Source of the DNA: Butyricimonas muris
GTDB taxonomy: Bacteria; Bacteroidota; Bacteroidia; Bacteroidales; Marinifilaceae
Direction: 5' to 3'
Length of the DNA: 64,000 bases
Assembly (NCBI RefSeq): GCF_046365375.1
Contig: NZ_JBKEIT010000012.1
Location: 62,001-126,000 of the forward strand
How positions within the stretch are numbered: position 1 is the stretch's first letter; every line of letters starts with the position of its first letter. The notes below the pieces were generated by a model. That model ran no database searches. It saw only the letters and a list, made by a program, of their open reading frames with translations, and had not been told where the DNA came from. Of this stretch, positions 17,268 through 26,634 are shown piece after piece. Made by a program: the position numbers and the translations under genes.

Positions 17268-18479
17268 TTAAATCCCTAATTTCTTTCTGATGTCCTTCGG
17301 AATCGCGTTCTTGTGTACCAGAATATCCATCGTCTTCAACGCCATATAAGGATAAGAAACGTAGAAATATCCACCGAACTTATTGTATTTATTCCATGAA
17401 TTCTTCACGATAAAATAAGGGGTTCCATTCTGATCCATTGCCTTGCCGATAACGTGCATACCGTGGTCATCAGTCGTCTGGTAACGATCAAATTCCTCTT
17501 GTCGCATCTCTTGGGTAATCTTTTTCTCGGGAGCCGGAGCCAGTTTGAAAGCATCCATCGTCTGTTGTTCTTTAGGTAATTTCTCCCATTTAGCAATTTC
17601 AGCCCCGGTCATCTCTCTCGTGTCGGTCGAGGGCACCACCGCCACCCCGGCATCCTTCGTGGCGAATCCTTTCTCGCTCACGTCGGCACCCCAAACAAAG
17701 GTATACCCGTTATCAATCGCACTCTCCATAACCCGCATCAACTCGTTCAACGGAATATTGTAAGCCTTATCCCACGACCAATTGTCTTCCACCTCCAAGG
17801 CAAACTCCGTGTAGAAAGGATGGTGCGTGAATGAGGTCAGGTTCACGTAATCGTCCATGTTCAAGCCCACCACCTCGTCGGCAAAAGTCCGAGGAGTGTA
17901 CTCTTTCCCCTTGTACTCGAACTTCTCGGGCTCCTCGCCAAGATAAACATCCAAAATAGCATCAAACCCTTTCTTCCAAGCCGTACTCAAACGTTTATTT
18001 CTATTCTCGACCACCGCTTCCACGTACGCTTTCAACACGGCGTCAATCTCCCCGAACACATGATTCGGCTCCCCGTAATTCAAACCCTTGAACACCTCAA
18101 GAGGCACAATCCCGTACTTCTTCGCCATGTTAATAACATCCGACGAAGCACCACCCACGGCAAAATTCAACACACCATGCAAACGCACATACTTGTCCGC
18201 CTTGTCACTGTAAGCATGCTTCACGAAATAAATAGCCGAAAGATTAACCGAATCTTTTCCCTGTCGCATCATCTCCGACTCCAGAAAAGAAGCCGTAGAC
18301 CACGACCAACAAGTCCCGGCACGAAACTGATCTTTCACGGAAGTAGCGGGCAATCTCTTAATATCCGTAAACTTATACCCTTCAGGTTTCACGGTATCCT
18401 GCTTTACCGTATCTTGCGCGTAAACACCCGCATGGGCAGCAAAGACCAAAACAAATAAAAACAATACAAACTTTTTCAT
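17268..18479 (-). CDS. Exported C1-family cysteine peptidase (aminopeptidase C-like)
   Basis: Protein of 403 residues with a signal peptide (cleavage near AHAGVYA, residue 21). Papain-fold bleomycin hydrolase/PepC-type peptidase: the catalytic cysteine is in FRAGTCWSWSTASFLESE near residue 57, the histidine in DDHGMHVIGKA and the asparagine in YFIVKNSWN near the C-terminus. Cytoplasmic PepC proteins are about 450 residues and lack a signal peptide; this exported version is common in Bacteroidales. Probably digests peptides in the periplasm or outside. No clear link to the flanking B12 receptor. Confidence 0.92.
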   Translation of the reverse strand: MKKFVLFLFVLVFAAHAGVYAQDTVKQDTVKPEGYKFTDIKRLPATSVKDQFRAGTCWSWSTASFLESEMMRQGKDSVNLSAIYFVKHAYSDKADKYVRLHGVLNFAVGGASSDVINMAKKYGIVPLEVFKGLNYGEPNHVFGEIDAVLKAYVEAVVENRNKRLSTAWKKGFDAILDVYLGEEPEKFEYKGKEYTPRTFADEVVGLNMDDYVNLTSFTHHPFYTEFALEVEDNWSWDKAYNIPLNELMRVMESAIDNGYTFVWGADVSEKGFATKDAGVAVVPSTDTREMTGAEIAKWEKLPKEQQTMDAFKLAPAPEKKITQEMRQEEFDRYQTTDDHGMHVIGKAMDQNGTPYFIVKNSWNKYNKFGGYFYVSYPYMALKTMDILVHKNAIPKDIRKKLGI

Positions 18480-18610
18480 ATTCTTATATTATAATGACTA
18501 TTCTATTTTTTGACAAAAGTAGCCAATAAGTCTGCATTCTGACGTCTACCCCGCAAAATATTTCCACAGATTTCATAAACAACAAATTAGCAGGTTACAA
18601 ATCAAATACT

Positions 18611-18653
18611 AACTTGTAACCTGCCAACCTGTAACTTTCGCCTTCGGCGAAAC
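18611..18653. repeat. Intergenic element C, copy 1
   Basis: AACTTGTAAC-CTGCCAACCTGTAACTT run followed by a TTCGCC/GGCGAA hairpin, right at the stop of the TonB receptor. A close copy lies at 34875-34922 between btuC and btuD. An upstream AGCAGGTTACAA (18590-18601) pairs with TTGTAACCTGC in the element. Confidence 0.65.
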
Positions 18654-20995
18654 TAAAAAGTATATGACACGGATGCCTGATAATTCCGGGGTTTTCCCAG
18701 TACAGTTGTTTTCTCGAAATACTCCTTGTCAAACAAATTATTAATATTCAAAGCCAGATTCACATGCCCTTTAATCGTGTAATATATTCCCGCATCCATC
18801 AGCCACAACGCCGGAGTGTAAATTCGTTCCTTGATATCGGAGAACACCTTATCCTTGAAATTTCCGCTTAATTGGAACGACAAGTTCTTCAACACCCCCG
18901 TGGGAATCGTGTAATCGGCATACGCGTAAAAAGTTGTACGAGGCACACCTGTTTCACGCACATTCTTATTCTCTTCCTTGTATTTCGAGAATCGTCCGCT
19001 CTCCGCTATCTGTCGCAAACGATATTCCGCCCAACTCAATCCCGTCGTAAACCGAAGCGTCGGAAGAGGACGAACCACAATCTCAAAATCAAATCCCTTT
19101 GACATACCTCGACCTACTTGCCCTTGAATATTCCTCGTCACGGTGCTGCCGTCGACCACTACAGTAGTATCTCCCAAACTCTTCACGATATTATAGCGAC
19201 TCGTGTAGAAAACTGAAGCGTTGACATCCACCCATTCATTCAACGTGTAATGCCCCCCGACTTCTGCCGAAATTCCTTTCTCCGGCTTAAACACTTCTCC
19301 GCCATCCGTGTCGGGATTGAACTCGTTCCCCTTTCTATCCAAATACATAATATCCGGATTATAGAACTTCACCACCGGATTGAAGAAAGAAGAAGCGGAA
19401 GCATAAAATGACAATTCCGGCACAGGGAAATACACCACTCCCGCCCGATACGTGAAAGCGGAAGTCTTCACTTTATTCCATTCCGAACGGTTCTCCTTCT
19501 TGTAGTCCTGTTTCCCGTCCAAAACCTTTGCTGTTGCCGTTTTATAGTTATAAAAATCCACGCGTCCGGACAACATCACCTTCCATTGGTCGCTAAATTC
19601 CATCACATCATGCAAATACACGGCATGCGTTCTATCGGTTTTCAGACTTGCAGCTGAAATTTTGGAATCCCACCAGCCTTGTACCAGTTGCGGATTCTTC
19701 AATGCCAACACAGCACCCAATCCGGGTCCCCACAAATCATCACTCCCGTACCCGTTATACTGTACAAAATCAAACGCGAAATACGACCACCCCAATGTAT
19801 AATGGTGTTTCACGAATCCGGTCTCCACGTTACCTGTCAATTCCAGCACATTACTCAATTGTTTATGATCCGGGTTAAAGTTCAACGGTTTATTTCGCAC
19901 CACAGAATCCAGATTTATATAGGTCGTTTTACCTTTCGAGGTATAATACCATTTATAAATAGATTCCTCCGAAGTCCGGTACCCCAATCCTTCCACGCAG
20001 CAATAATCCAAATCGCTATGGAAATAAGTAAACCTCTCTCGCAATGTCATGTTCTCGGATATCACGTGAGTGTACCGTGCCGTCACGTCCCATACTTTAC
20101 GCTTCATCCGATTATTCGCATAATCATTATATATCTCGTGATAATCGGCATAAGGATGCCGTTCTCCGTTCTTCATAAAAGGCCCGGTATCCTTACCGAC
20201 TTCGTACACATCATAACGCACGGTCGGTGCGGCCCCTATTTCAGTCGTGTACTTATCATCCGCGTAACTGCCACTCACTTCCAATCTCCCTACTTTGCCG
20301 ACATTCGCACCTAAAACCCCATAAAGGGAGAATCGATTCGCGTTCGTGCGCCGGTAACCGTCGCCCGTGGAATAATGGATATTCGCCCGGTAATCAAGCG
20401 GTCCCACCAACTTTCCCCCGAAACCCAATGTAGCCCGTTTTTCTTCCCAACTACCATAACTAATCCGGGCATTAGCTGAAAAATCCGGTGTTACCTTCTT
20501 GCGCACGATGTTCAAAACCCCTCCCATGGCAGAATGTCCCGCCAACACCGAAGCGGGTCCTTTTATTAATTCGATGGACTCCACGGATGACAAGTCCCCG
20601 TAAGGAACATTCTGGCTAACCGTTCGCTCGTCCCGCATCCCGTCGATCATGATAAGCGCGCTCCCTTGTCCCCGGATAGAGAATCGTTGGAACGCCCCCA
20701 GTTGATTTGTCTTGTGAATAATCCCGGGCAAAAACTTCACGGCATCTTCCAGATTCACGATACCTTTACGCTCCAGCATCTGCCCGGAAAGTTTACTTAC
20801 CGTTATCGGGACAAAGCGCAACGGTACATCCAACCCCAACAAATCGATACGTTTTCTTTTTTCAAGCACACTTACTTCATCGATACGAAAAATCGTATCC
20901 GTGATACTTTTCTTTTTGCGCTTGTCTTCATCCTCGGCGAAAAGCGAGCCGACACACGCGAACAGCAATAATGCCAATACAACAACTTTTTTCAT
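18653..20995 (-). CDS. TonB-dependent receptor, siderophore-receptor type, cobalamin-riboswitch controlled
   Basis: Outer-membrane receptor of 780 residues with a signal peptide, a plug domain at about 45-175 (FSIRGQGSALIMIDGMRD, IELIKGPASVLAGHSAMGG) and a 22-strand barrel ending in the terminal-aromatic YQASVSYTF. The plug style resembles FhuA/FhuE-type ferric-siderophore receptors rather than BtuB. A cobalamin riboswitch lies in its leader (21115-21300), so the cargo is more likely a corrinoid, a cobalt complex or a precursor; the sequence alone cannot decide. No carboxypeptidase-regulatory domain is present, unlike the divergent receptor. Confidence 0.9.
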   Translation of the reverse strand: MKKVVVLALLLFACVGSLFAEDEDKRKKKSITDTIFRIDEVSVLEKRKRIDLLGLDVPLRFVPITVSKLSGQMLERKGIVNLEDAVKFLPGIIHKTNQLGAFQRFSIRGQGSALIMIDGMRDERTVSQNVPYGDLSSVESIELIKGPASVLAGHSAMGGVLNIVRKKVTPDFSANARISYGSWEEKRATLGFGGKLVGPLDYRANIHYSTGDGYRRTNANRFSLYGVLGANVGKVGRLEVSGSYADDKYTTEIGAAPTVRYDVYEVGKDTGPFMKNGERHPYADYHEIYNDYANNRMKRKVWDVTARYTHVISENMTLRERFTYFHSDLDYCCVEGLGYRTSEESIYKWYYTSKGKTTYINLDSVVRNKPLNFNPDHKQLSNVLELTGNVETGFVKHHYTLGWSYFAFDFVQYNGYGSDDLWGPGLGAVLALKNPQLVQGWWDSKISAASLKTDRTHAVYLHDVMEFSDQWKVMLSGRVDFYNYKTATAKVLDGKQDYKKENRSEWNKVKTSAFTYRAGVVYFPVPELSFYASASSFFNPVVKFYNPDIMYLDRKGNEFNPDTDGGEVFKPEKGISAEVGGHYTLNEWVDVNASVFYTSRYNIVKSLGDTTVVVDGSTVTRNIQGQVGRGMSKGFDFEIVVRPLPTLRFTTGLSWAEYRLRQIAESGRFSKYKEENKNVRETGVPRTTFYAYADYTIPTGVLKNLSFQLSGNFKDKVFSDIKERIYTPALWLMDAGIYYTIKGHVNLALNINNLFDKEYFEKTTVLGKPRNYQASVSYTF

Positions 20996-21114
20996 ACAAA
21001 CTATATATTAATAATGAATAAAGCATTATTAACATAGTCTTTAGGGTAACATGAGTTTCAAGGTAAAATCCGTATTTTCCCTCTCGCTTTTTCTCCCGAA
21101 AGCTATGGTTATCA

Positions 21115-21300
21115 TCGTTCGGCAGGTCTTCTGACTTGTTCCGGATTTTGTTGCCTTCCCGGTGGTTACACCAGTGACATTTGAAGTACAAAATCCCTTG
21201 TAAAGGAACTTACAGCTGCGGGTACAGTCCCGGATTCACACCGGATTCCCTATTAAGCGTCGCCTTCATGAGCGAAGGTTCCGCACCAAAACAGGGGCAA
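21115..21300 (-). ncRNA. Cobalamin riboswitch upstream of the siderophore-type receptor
   Basis: On the minus strand: GGGAATCCGGTGTGAATCCG, then ACTGTACCCGCAGCTGTAA and the terminal AGTCAGAAGACCTGCC, which are the conserved blocks of the AdoCbl riboswitch (B12 box and kissing-loop region) in the right order and spacing. It ends about 120 nt before the receptor start. Adenosylcobalamin binding would reduce expression of the receptor. Confidence 0.95.
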
Positions 21301-21305
21301 AAGTA
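21298..21305 (-). promoter_or_regulatory. Likely -7 promoter element of the leftward riboswitch transcript
   Basis: Minus strand reads TACTTTTG just upstream of the riboswitch aptamer, placing the transcription start at the aptamer's 5' end. The -33 match is poor. Confidence 0.5.
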
Positions 21306-21496
21306 ATATATTTTTCTATATTATGCATTTCTTGCATGACTTTTTTATTTTCTTTACAACACTCAGATTTTCAACACAATCAAAGGAGATGTAATTTCTC
21401 TATATCCTATTTTACCACTAATCCCCCTACAAATTATTAATTAATTTTTTCCCCGTTTCATTGTATTTTTTAATGGAATCTGCATACATTCGCGGA

Positions 21497-21690
21497 GTCT
21501 TTGGTGATGTGTTAATATCCAATTAGCGCACAAGAGGGAAGTCGGTTAGAATCCGACACAGTGCCCGCTACTGTGATGCCCGTTTCCCCGGGAGGGGATT
21601 CAAAGAAAGGTTCTTGCACCACTGTCCTCGCGGACGGGAAGGTACTTTTCTTAGGCGTAGTCAGGAGACCTGCCAAAGCAAAACAGGTAA
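21497..21690 (+). ncRNA. Cobalamin riboswitch upstream of the receptor-cbiK-PepSY operon
   Basis: Plus strand shows GGGAAGTCGGTTAGAATCCG, GTGCCCGCTACTGTGATGCC and the terminal AGTCAGGAGACCTGCC, in order, with a TTTGGTG 5' block at 21500-21506. It ends about 55 nt before the receptor ATG. The 749-nt gap 20996-21744 is fully used by the two divergent riboswitches and their promoters; TACATTCG at 21485-21492 is a possible -7 element here. Confidence 0.95.
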
Positions 21691-21744
21691 TAGCGTATTC
21701 CCGGGGTCAGGAGTACCATTATGAACTTTTAAACTTAATCTTAC

Positions 21745-23973
21745 ATGAAGAAATTTGTAGCGCTGACTACATTATTCGTAGTAGCATTAGCGAGCATCGC
21801 TTTTGCAGAAATCACCTTAAAGGGGAAAGTTGTAGATGCCAAAACCGGTAAAGCCCTTGCCGGGGCAAATGTTCGGTTGGTGGGAACAAGCATCGGTATC
21901 GCCACGAATAACAAGGGCGAATTCATTCTGGAAAAAATACCCGACGGGACTTACACGCTTCGTGCCAGCTACTCCGGCTACGAGGTCGGTTCCATGAAAG
22001 TGAACGGAAACAAAAGTGACATATTATTCCAGTTACTCGCCACCCCGGTAAACTTGAATCAGGTCGTGGTGACGGGAACAGGAACCCACCGCCGATTGAA
22101 AGATTCGCCCGTCCCGGTAGAAGTGATTAGCGGGTCGGACTTAAGGCAGGCAGGAGTAAACTCCTTCGAGGACGCCCTCCTGTTGCTGAACCCCGCGTTC
22201 AATATTCGCCCCACGGTCATGGGCTCGTACTTCACGCTCAACGGCATGAGTAATAAATACATCTTGATTCTCGTCGACGGGAAGAAAGTGGCGGGAGATG
22301 TTTCCAACAATACCGACTTGTCGCGTATCGACATGGGACGGGTGAAACGCGTCGAGATATTGAAAGGTGCGGCTTCCGCCCTCTACGGTTCGGACGCTAT
22401 CGCCGGGGTAATCAACGTTATCACCGAACAACCGAAAGACCCGATTAGCGTGCAGTCGAAAACCCGTTTCGGGGGAGAATCCAGCTTCTCGCAAAATGCC
22501 GGTGTTGATTTGAATTTCGGCAAATTTACTTCCTCCACCTCTTACCAAAGGCGGCAGATGGGCGGATGGCAATTAAACCCCAATGAAATCAGCGGCGACA
22601 CGGTCATCCCCACGAGAAGCGAATCATCCAGTAAATTCCATTCCAATATTGTTACCCAACACTTCACTTACGCGCCCAACGAGCAATTGAAACTTTGCGC
22701 GCAAGGAAGTTATTTCAACCGGGAAGTAAATCGTCCGGTACAAGAAAAGAAAAACGACGGGGCGTACCAATACGACCTCACCTACATGGACTACAATTTC
22801 GGCTTGGGCGGAAAATACTTCATGAACGATGGAGCGTACATCTCCCTCGACCTTTACATGGACAATTACGAGTACAACAAACTCTACACGGTTGCCCAAC
22901 TTGACAAAAAAGACACGACATTCCGGGTTGGGGATGAAGAATTGACCAAGCGCCAAAAATATTACAACGGGAACCTGAAAGGCGTATTCCGGGTGGGCGA
23001 ATACAACAAACTCACGCTCGGTACGGAATACGCTAACGACTACATGAAAAATCCCGGCAGCCTCGACGAACCGAAAGAAATCTACACGCTCGCCGTGTAC
23101 GCGCAGGATGAAATCCGTGTATGGAAGAATCTACAAATCCTCCCCGGTTTCCGTTACGTTTACAACGAGATGTTCAAGAACCGCTTCACCCCGAAGATTG
23201 CCCTCATGTACACGCTCGGCTCGTTCAACTTCAGAACTTCCTATGCCGCCGGATTCAAAACTCCCAGCATACAGGAACTATATTACGACTACGAGAACCG
23301 GGGAGCCATCACCATCGGGAATCCCGACCTGAAACCGGAAAAAGCGAACTATTATAACGTGAACGTGGAGTATACCGGGAAATACCTCAATATTTCCGCG
23401 AACGGGTATATCAATGACGTGAAAGACATTATCGAGAAATACGACATCGGTGCCACGGACGAAGATAAAGCCAATGGAATAAAAACCCGTAACGTGTACC
23501 ACAACCTCGACAAAGCCAGCATCAAAGGTTTCGACATCTCCGTGAACAGTTACCTCGGAGCCGGATTCTCCGCCGCGGGGGCTTACAACTGCGTTTACGC
23601 TGCCGACGGGGAAGGACGCCGCCTAAGCGAATCGGTAAGACACGCTGCCACCTTCCGGGGAGGCTGGACACACGAGTGGAACAAATACCGCCTGCACGTG
23701 AATGTCAACGGGAGAATACAAGGTTCGAAATACATTTACAAGGTAGACTCCAAAACAGGTAAAATCACCGACACCAGTGCTCCCAAGTACCAACTTTGGA
23801 ACCTTGCCACCACGCATACTTTCGCACCCGTGGGTAACTTCCTGTTTGAACTGAACGCCGGGATTGACAACCTCTTCGACTGGACGGACGACCGCCCCAA
23901 CGGCGTGAACTACGCTACCCTGAACCCCGGCAGAACATTCTTCGCCAGTCTTGTAATCCGTTTCACGAAATAA
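21745..23973 (+). CDS. TonB-dependent receptor, BtuB-like, with carboxypeptidase-regulatory domain
   Basis: Outer-membrane receptor of 742 residues: signal peptide (cleavage near AFA, residue 21), CarboxypepD_reg-like domain at 22-100 (LKGKVVDAKTGKALAGANV), plug at about 110-225 (VVVTGTGTHRRLKDSPVPVE, VEILKGAASALYGSDAIAGV) and a barrel ending in the typical terminal F (LVIRFTK). The plug is of the BtuB/colicin-receptor class. The riboswitch in its leader supports corrinoid import. First gene of an operon with cbiK (10 nt gap) and a PepSY gene. Confidence 0.92.
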   Translation: MKKFVALTTLFVVALASIAFAEITLKGKVVDAKTGKALAGANVRLVGTSIGIATNNKGEFILEKIPDGTYTLRASYSGYEVGSMKVNGNKSDILFQLLATPVNLNQVVVTGTGTHRRLKDSPVPVEVISGSDLRQAGVNSFEDALLLLNPAFNIRPTVMGSYFTLNGMSNKYILILVDGKKVAGDVSNNTDLSRIDMGRVKRVEILKGAASALYGSDAIAGVINVITEQPKDPISVQSKTRFGGESSFSQNAGVDLNFGKFTSSTSYQRRQMGGWQLNPNEISGDTVIPTRSESSSKFHSNIVTQHFTYAPNEQLKLCAQGSYFNREVNRPVQEKKNDGAYQYDLTYMDYNFGLGGKYFMNDGAYISLDLYMDNYEYNKLYTVAQLDKKDTTFRVGDEELTKRQKYYNGNLKGVFRVGEYNKLTLGTEYANDYMKNPGSLDEPKEIYTLAVYAQDEIRVWKNLQILPGFRYVYNEMFKNRFTPKIALMYTLGSFNFRTSYAAGFKTPSIQELYYDYENRGAITIGNPDLKPEKANYYNVNVEYTGKYLNISANGYINDVKDIIEKYDIGATDEDKANGIKTRNVYHNLDKASIKGFDISVNSYLGAGFSAAGAYNCVYAADGEGRRLSESVRHAATFRGGWTHEWNKYRLHVNVNGRIQGSKYIYKVDSKTGKITDTSAPKYQLWNLATTHTFAPVGNFLFELNAGIDNLFDWTDDRPNGVNYATLNPGRTFFASLVIRFTK

Positions 23974-23983
23974 AACCGATATC

Positions 23984-24907
23984 ATGAAAAACATATTAAT
24001 AGCCTTTCTTTTATTGACAAGCGTATCCGCCTTCGGTCATGGCGAAGGTTTCAAAGAATCCGATATATTCAAAACTCTCGCACCGAATGACAAAATAGCC
24101 CTTCTTATGGTTCACTTCGGGACAACACACGACGACACCCGTGTCCTCACCATCGAGGCTATCAATAAAAAAGCGGCAAAGGCATTCCCCGGCATCGAAG
24201 TCCGGGAAGCCTACACCTCCCGCATGATTATGCGCCGTTTGAAAGAGAAAGGCATCGTGAAACCGAATCCCGTGGAAGCAATGAACCAACTCATAGCGGA
24301 CGGCTACACCCACCTCATCATCCAACCCACAAACATCATCGAGGGCATCGAGATGGAAGCCTTGCGTAAGGAAGTGGCTCTCTACCGCGACAAATTCAAA
24401 GACATCCGGCTGGGCAACGCCCTGCTCTACACCCCGGAAGACTACAAGGCAACCGTGCAAGCCCTTGCCGCGTCGCTCCGGGGAAAGGCGAAAGGCGATT
24501 GTGTCTTCGTGTGCCACGGCACTTACCACCCGGCAAACTCTTCCTACGGGATGCTCGACTACGTGATGAAAGCACAAGGTCACAAGAACTACCACGTGGG
24601 AACCATCGAAGGCTATCCCACGATGGATGATGTCATCCGGGAACTGGAAGCCAACAAGGCACGGGAAGTAACCCTCATCCCCTTCATGTTCGTGGCGGGC
24701 GACCATGCCAAAAACGATATTGCCGGGGACTGGAAAGAGGAACTGGAAAAGAAAGGTTATAAAGTCAACGTTATCCTCGAGGGGCTGGGACAAAACGAGG
24801 CGATACAAGACCTGTTCATCCGTCACGCAAAATTCGCCTCTACCCACAAGCGGGAAGACATCATCGTGAAGAAAAAGAAATACGAGAAGACCGACGATAT
24901 CGACTAA
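23984..24907 (+). CDS. cbiK: Sirohydrochlorin cobaltochelatase CbiK, exported form
   Basis: Chelatase of 307 residues of the CbiK family, which inserts Co(II) into sirohydrochlorin at the start of the anaerobic pathway. Metal-ligand and catalytic histidines are present: VCHGTYHPANSSYG near residue 175 and AGDHAKNDIAGDW near 243, plus LLMVHFGTTHDDTR at about 40. The N-terminus MKNILIAFLLLTSVSAFGHG is a cleavable signal peptide, whereas enterobacterial CbiK is cytoplasmic; Desulfovibrio vulgaris is known to have a periplasmic CbiK paralogue. It lies between the receptor and the PepSY gene rather than in the cbi operon. Confidence 0.93.
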   Translation: MKNILIAFLLLTSVSAFGHGEGFKESDIFKTLAPNDKIALLMVHFGTTHDDTRVLTIEAINKKAAKAFPGIEVREAYTSRMIMRRLKEKGIVKPNPVEAMNQLIADGYTHLIIQPTNIIEGIEMEALRKEVALYRDKFKDIRLGNALLYTPEDYKATVQALAASLRGKAKGDCVFVCHGTYHPANSSYGMLDYVMKAQGHKNYHVGTIEGYPTMDDVIRELEANKAREVTLIPFMFVAGDHAKNDIAGDWKEELEKKGYKVNVILEGLGQNEAIQDLFIRHAKFASTHKREDIIVKKKKYEKTDDID

Positions 24908-24911
24908 TCAC

Positions 24912-26390
24912 ATGATTACAAGATTACTCATCCATATCCACAGGATACTGGGAATCATTCTCTGTATCCTGTGCTTCTCGTGGTTTATCTCCGGAATCGT
25001 GATGATATACCATTCGTTTCCCCGTGTAAACCAAGAAGAACGCTTCGCTCGCCAGCAAGCCCTTGACACCGCGTCATTACCCGCCATGCAAGACGTGTTC
25101 CGCCGCCTGCCTGCCGATGTCCGCCCGGGCGGTGTCAGCCTCGACAACCCGGAAGGACAAGCCGTGTTCCATTTCGGGAACCGGCGGAAGAGTCATGATT
25201 TATACGCCGACACCAACGCCGTGGCACCGACAGTGAATTACGCCCTCTGTGAATGGCGGGCAAAAAACTGGTGCCCGAACAACAACATTACCCGGGTAGA
25301 CACCCTGCACGCCCTCGACCAATGGATACCGCTTGCCCACAACAAACGGGAACTGCCCGTGTACAAATTCTTTTATGACGGACCGGAAGGATATCAATTG
25401 TACATCTCCTCCCGAAGCGGCAATATCTTGCAATTCACGGATTCCGGCAAACGACTCTGGGCATGGTTCGGGGCTATACCCCACTGGGTATATTTCACGG
25501 TCATCCGGGAAAACCAGAACTTGTGGACGCGATTCATGTACTGGTCTTGCTACCTCGGGATGTTCATGTGCTGCACGGGATTCATCCTCGGCATTCGTTC
25601 CTATTGGCTGAACCGCCGGAAAGGCTTCCTTCGCACCCCCTACAAGAAACCGTGGTTCAAGTGGCATCACATCACGGGCTTCTTCTTCGGGATATTCGTC
25701 TTCACGTGGATATTAAGCGGATACATGTCCATGGCACCGCTTCCCTCGTGGCTGTTCGGCGAACAGAAACCCCGGGGCATGACGCGGCAAGGCACGCCGG
25801 ACAGGGGGACTCCCTCACCCGATACCTACACGCTGGACTATCGCAACGCTATTGCCGCCGTCAGCCGGACACACGGTCCCGTGAAACAAGTGGAATGGAC
25901 GCATTACGAAGGCATGCCCCTGTATAAATTGAGGACAGAGCGGGAAACCGTTACCCTCGACGCCTCTGCCGACAGCATCCGTCCCTTCCGTATCACGGAA
26001 GAAATGGTTTACGCCGCCATCAAACGCCTCACCCGGGATACCGTTCCCTACACGGTGACAAAAATGGAGGAGTACGACAATTACTACATTTCCCGCCGAC
26101 GCCCGCTGCCGTTACCCGCGTACAAGGTCGAACTCGACAACGAGGCGAAGGATTGTTATTACTATAACCTCGAATCCTTCCAACCCGCGCACTACGACAC
26201 GAACGGACGCTGGAAACGCTGGCTCTACCGGGGATTGCACACGCTGGATTTCAAGTTCCTCGTCGAACGCCCCGTGTTGTGGACCGTCGTTATCTGGACA
26301 CTCCTTCTCGGGGGAGCTGCCGTGTCATTCACGGGAATCGTACTCTCGGTGAAATACATCATCCGGTTGTGCAAGAGGCGAAAGAGATAA
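24912..26390 (+). CDS. PepSY-domain inner-membrane protein
   Basis: Membrane protein of 492 residues of the PepSY_TM (PiuB/FoxB-like) family. First helix near residues 5-30 with HIHRILG, two or more helices in the middle (FMYWSCYLGMFMCCTGFILG; WHHITGFFFGIFVFTWILSG) and a last one near 455-480; large loops between them are predicted periplasmic. Histidines in the helices (WHHITG, HTLDF) could hold heme. Relatives act in iron-siderophore use, some as periplasmic-side reductases. Only 4 nt after cbiK and therefore under the same riboswitch. Confidence 0.88.
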   Translation: MITRLLIHIHRILGIILCILCFSWFISGIVMIYHSFPRVNQEERFARQQALDTASLPAMQDVFRRLPADVRPGGVSLDNPEGQAVFHFGNRRKSHDLYADTNAVAPTVNYALCEWRAKNWCPNNNITRVDTLHALDQWIPLAHNKRELPVYKFFYDGPEGYQLYISSRSGNILQFTDSGKRLWAWFGAIPHWVYFTVIRENQNLWTRFMYWSCYLGMFMCCTGFILGIRSYWLNRRKGFLRTPYKKPWFKWHHITGFFFGIFVFTWILSGYMSMAPLPSWLFGEQKPRGMTRQGTPDRGTPSPDTYTLDYRNAIAAVSRTHGPVKQVEWTHYEGMPLYKLRTERETVTLDASADSIRPFRITEEMVYAAIKRLTRDTVPYTVTKMEEYDNYYISRRRPLPLPAYKVELDNEAKDCYYYNLESFQPAHYDTNGRWKRWLYRGLHTLDFKFLVERPVLWTVVIWTLLLGGAAVSFTGIVLSVKYIIRLCKRRKR

Positions 26391-26446
26391 ATTCACCTCT
26401 ATTAACACTTGCTTGTAAATCACCATAAGACGGCGAGGAAACAGGG

Positions 26447-26509
26447 GAGTTCTTTTGAAGTTCTTTTGAAGTTCTTTTGGAGTTCTTCTGACGGGGTTAA
26501 AAGAACTCC
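26447..26509. repeat. Four 11-bp tandem units plus one inverted unit
   Basis: GAGTTCTTTTG, AAGTTCTTTTG, AAGTTCTTTTG, GAGTTCTTCTG run head to tail at 26447-26490, and AAAAGAACTCC at 26499-26509 is the inverted unit, allowing a hairpin. It lies 57 nt after the PepSY stop. Confidence 0.8.
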
Positions 26510-26585
26510 AGAAGATATTTAATAAAACACCAGAATATCATACCTTTTTCCCCGCTGTTTACTCCGGAATTTAGACCGGATTTGA

Positions 26586-26617
26586 TTTGCAATCCAGCCG
26601 GTAAAAGTGTAATTTTG
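26586..26617 (+). promoter_or_regulatory. Promoter of the cbi operon
   Basis: TTTG (26586-26589), 20 nt, TAATTTTG (26610-26617): an exact match to the Bacteroidetes -33/-7 consensus. The start of transcription would be near 26621, leaving a leader of about 14 nt before the ATG at 26635, so no riboswitch can be present on this transcript. Confidence 0.75.
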
Positions 26618-26634
26618 CCCAATACTTCAAAATT

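Noticed and set aside
20928..21191. Minus-strand frame overlapping the riboswitch leader
   Set aside because: Falls across the riboswitch and the signal-peptide region of the receptor in a different frame.
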